A DNA stretch of 26,323 nucleotides, taken from NCBI RefSeq assembly GCF_000003605.2, contig NW_003128371.1, positions 156,071 through 182,393 on the forward strand, given 5' to 3'. This DNA comes from Saccoglossus kowalevskii (taxonomy: Eukaryota; Hemichordata; Enteropneusta; Harrimaniidae). This document shows positions 25,637-26,323 of the stretch, piece after piece; positions within the stretch are counted from its first letter, which is position 1, and the number at the start of each line of letters is the position of its first letter. The notes under the pieces were generated by a model. The model was given only the letters and a program-made list of their open reading frames with translations. It did not search any database and was not told where the DNA came from. The position numbers were made by a program, and so were the translations under genes.

Positions 25637-25760
25637 GTTGAAATATTCAGAGCTGGTACAATATTGTAAACAAATTTGCGTAATTAGAAAAGCAGTGCAC
25701 TAAGTAAACGACGTTGATATGTTCAAGCCAGTACAGAGTTGCATACAAGTTGCGTAATTA
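25637..25760. repeat. Degenerate direct repeat, period about 75 bp
   Basis: GTTGAAATATTCAGAGCTGG...TTGCGTAATTA (25637-25685) recurs as GTTGATATGTTCAAGCCAG...TTGCGTAATTA (25712-25760). A weaker third copy may start near 25546. Confidence 0.5.
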
Positions 25761-25821
25761 CAGTACCTTCGGGTATAATAACAATTTTACTAGTTTGACG
25801 CGTGGGGCACGAAAGAAAAAG

Positions 25822-25835
25822 GTTGCTAAGGTAAC
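25822..25835. promoter_or_regulatory. RFX X-box match
   Basis: GTTGCTAAGGTAAC fits the RFX consensus RYYNYY-NN-RRNRAC and its stricter palindromic form. It sits in a CpG-rich stretch (13 CpG in about 165 bases at 25798-25965 by eye). X-boxes often mark promoters of ciliary genes. No transcript start is known here. Confidence 0.4.
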
Positions 25836-26323
25836 GCGCCAGTTCAGTGCGTGACTTGGGGGTCAAACTTCGGTCAACACACACTTGATGTCAGCATCGC
25901 CGCGCAACAAGTTTCGACTTTGGCCTGCTTTTCCTTCTTGTTCACGTAAAATGCGACCTTTCACCAATGTATTAAAACACTTTGAATTTATACTTTGCAT
26001 AATTATATTTGGTCAACGCGAAACATTATTTTTTCTAAACATTTTCTGAGACTATTTTTATCAATGCAGAGTTATTTTTCCAGACAAGATGGGCTTTGTA
26101 ATATCTGCCATAACATCGCCCGGGCGATGCCTAGAAAAATAAAAAAAGGCAGTGCAGCCAGACAGCTACTTTGTAGCCACGTGTTCATTGTTTGTTTGTG
26201 TACAGAGTGACCTTTGCCATTTTTCACTGTTTCATTTCAAGTGTAACATGGTGCGTGGTCCTTGACGCAGTGCGTGTTCTCTGTCCGACTATACCATGAA
26301 TGTCGCTAGCCATGAGTCTCAGA
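25836..26323. other. Right edge, no gene recognised
   Basis: The plus-strand open frame 25995-26210 has no likeness that I recognise. If the X-box marks a promoter, a first exon could lie here or just beyond the edge. Confidence 0.4.

Overview
The window looks like nuclear DNA of an animal: AT-rich, with small coding exons bounded by GT...AG introns and many short inverted-repeat transposon remnants. The two genes recognised, a KLHDC4 orthologue and a ZCCHC14/ZCCHC2-family gene, point to a metazoan. The repeat style suggests a marine invertebrate, perhaps a spiralian such as a mollusc, but nothing seen fixes the species.

Positions 567-15072 (minus strand) carry the first six coding exons of KLHDC4. 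They run from a lysine-rich MGKK start at 15072 through three kelch motifs to 567, and the rest of the gene lies beyond the left edge. All six exons join in a consistent reading frame (611 coding bases). The introns hold repeats: 155-bp units on both sides of exon 6, two diverged tandem duplications, several short terminal-inverted-repeat elements ending in TACTGTAAA, a large foldback, and a PIF/Harbinger-like element with a 3-bp target duplication.

The most striking structure is a minisatellite of about 33 units of 50 bp (4911-6550), which makes up about nine tenths of KLHDC4 intron 4. Its first unit, in transcript order, is the exon 4 splice donor itself: the last 15 exon bases plus the start of the intron. 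The array is therefore a multiplied 5' splice site, and most copies keep CAG|GTAGGA.

Positions 15073-15566 are a short divergent promoter region containing ETS-like and YY1/TISU-like motifs and two upstream ORFs. From 15567 a ZCCHC14-like gene starts on the plus strand. Exon 1 is clear, exon 2 is likely, and a third exon at about 20.4 kb is only possible. KLHDC4 and ZCCHC14 are also close neighbours at human 16q24.2, so the pairing may be an old linkage.

From 16.5 to 26.3 kb I see no other confident gene. The stretch holds intron-like AT-rich sequence, a nested transposon whose inner element carries five CACGTG palindromes (22.66-23.32 kb), a 210-bp tandem duplication near 24 kb, and a CpG-richer segment after about 24.9 kb with a strong RFX X-box match at 25822. 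That segment could be the promoter side of another gene.
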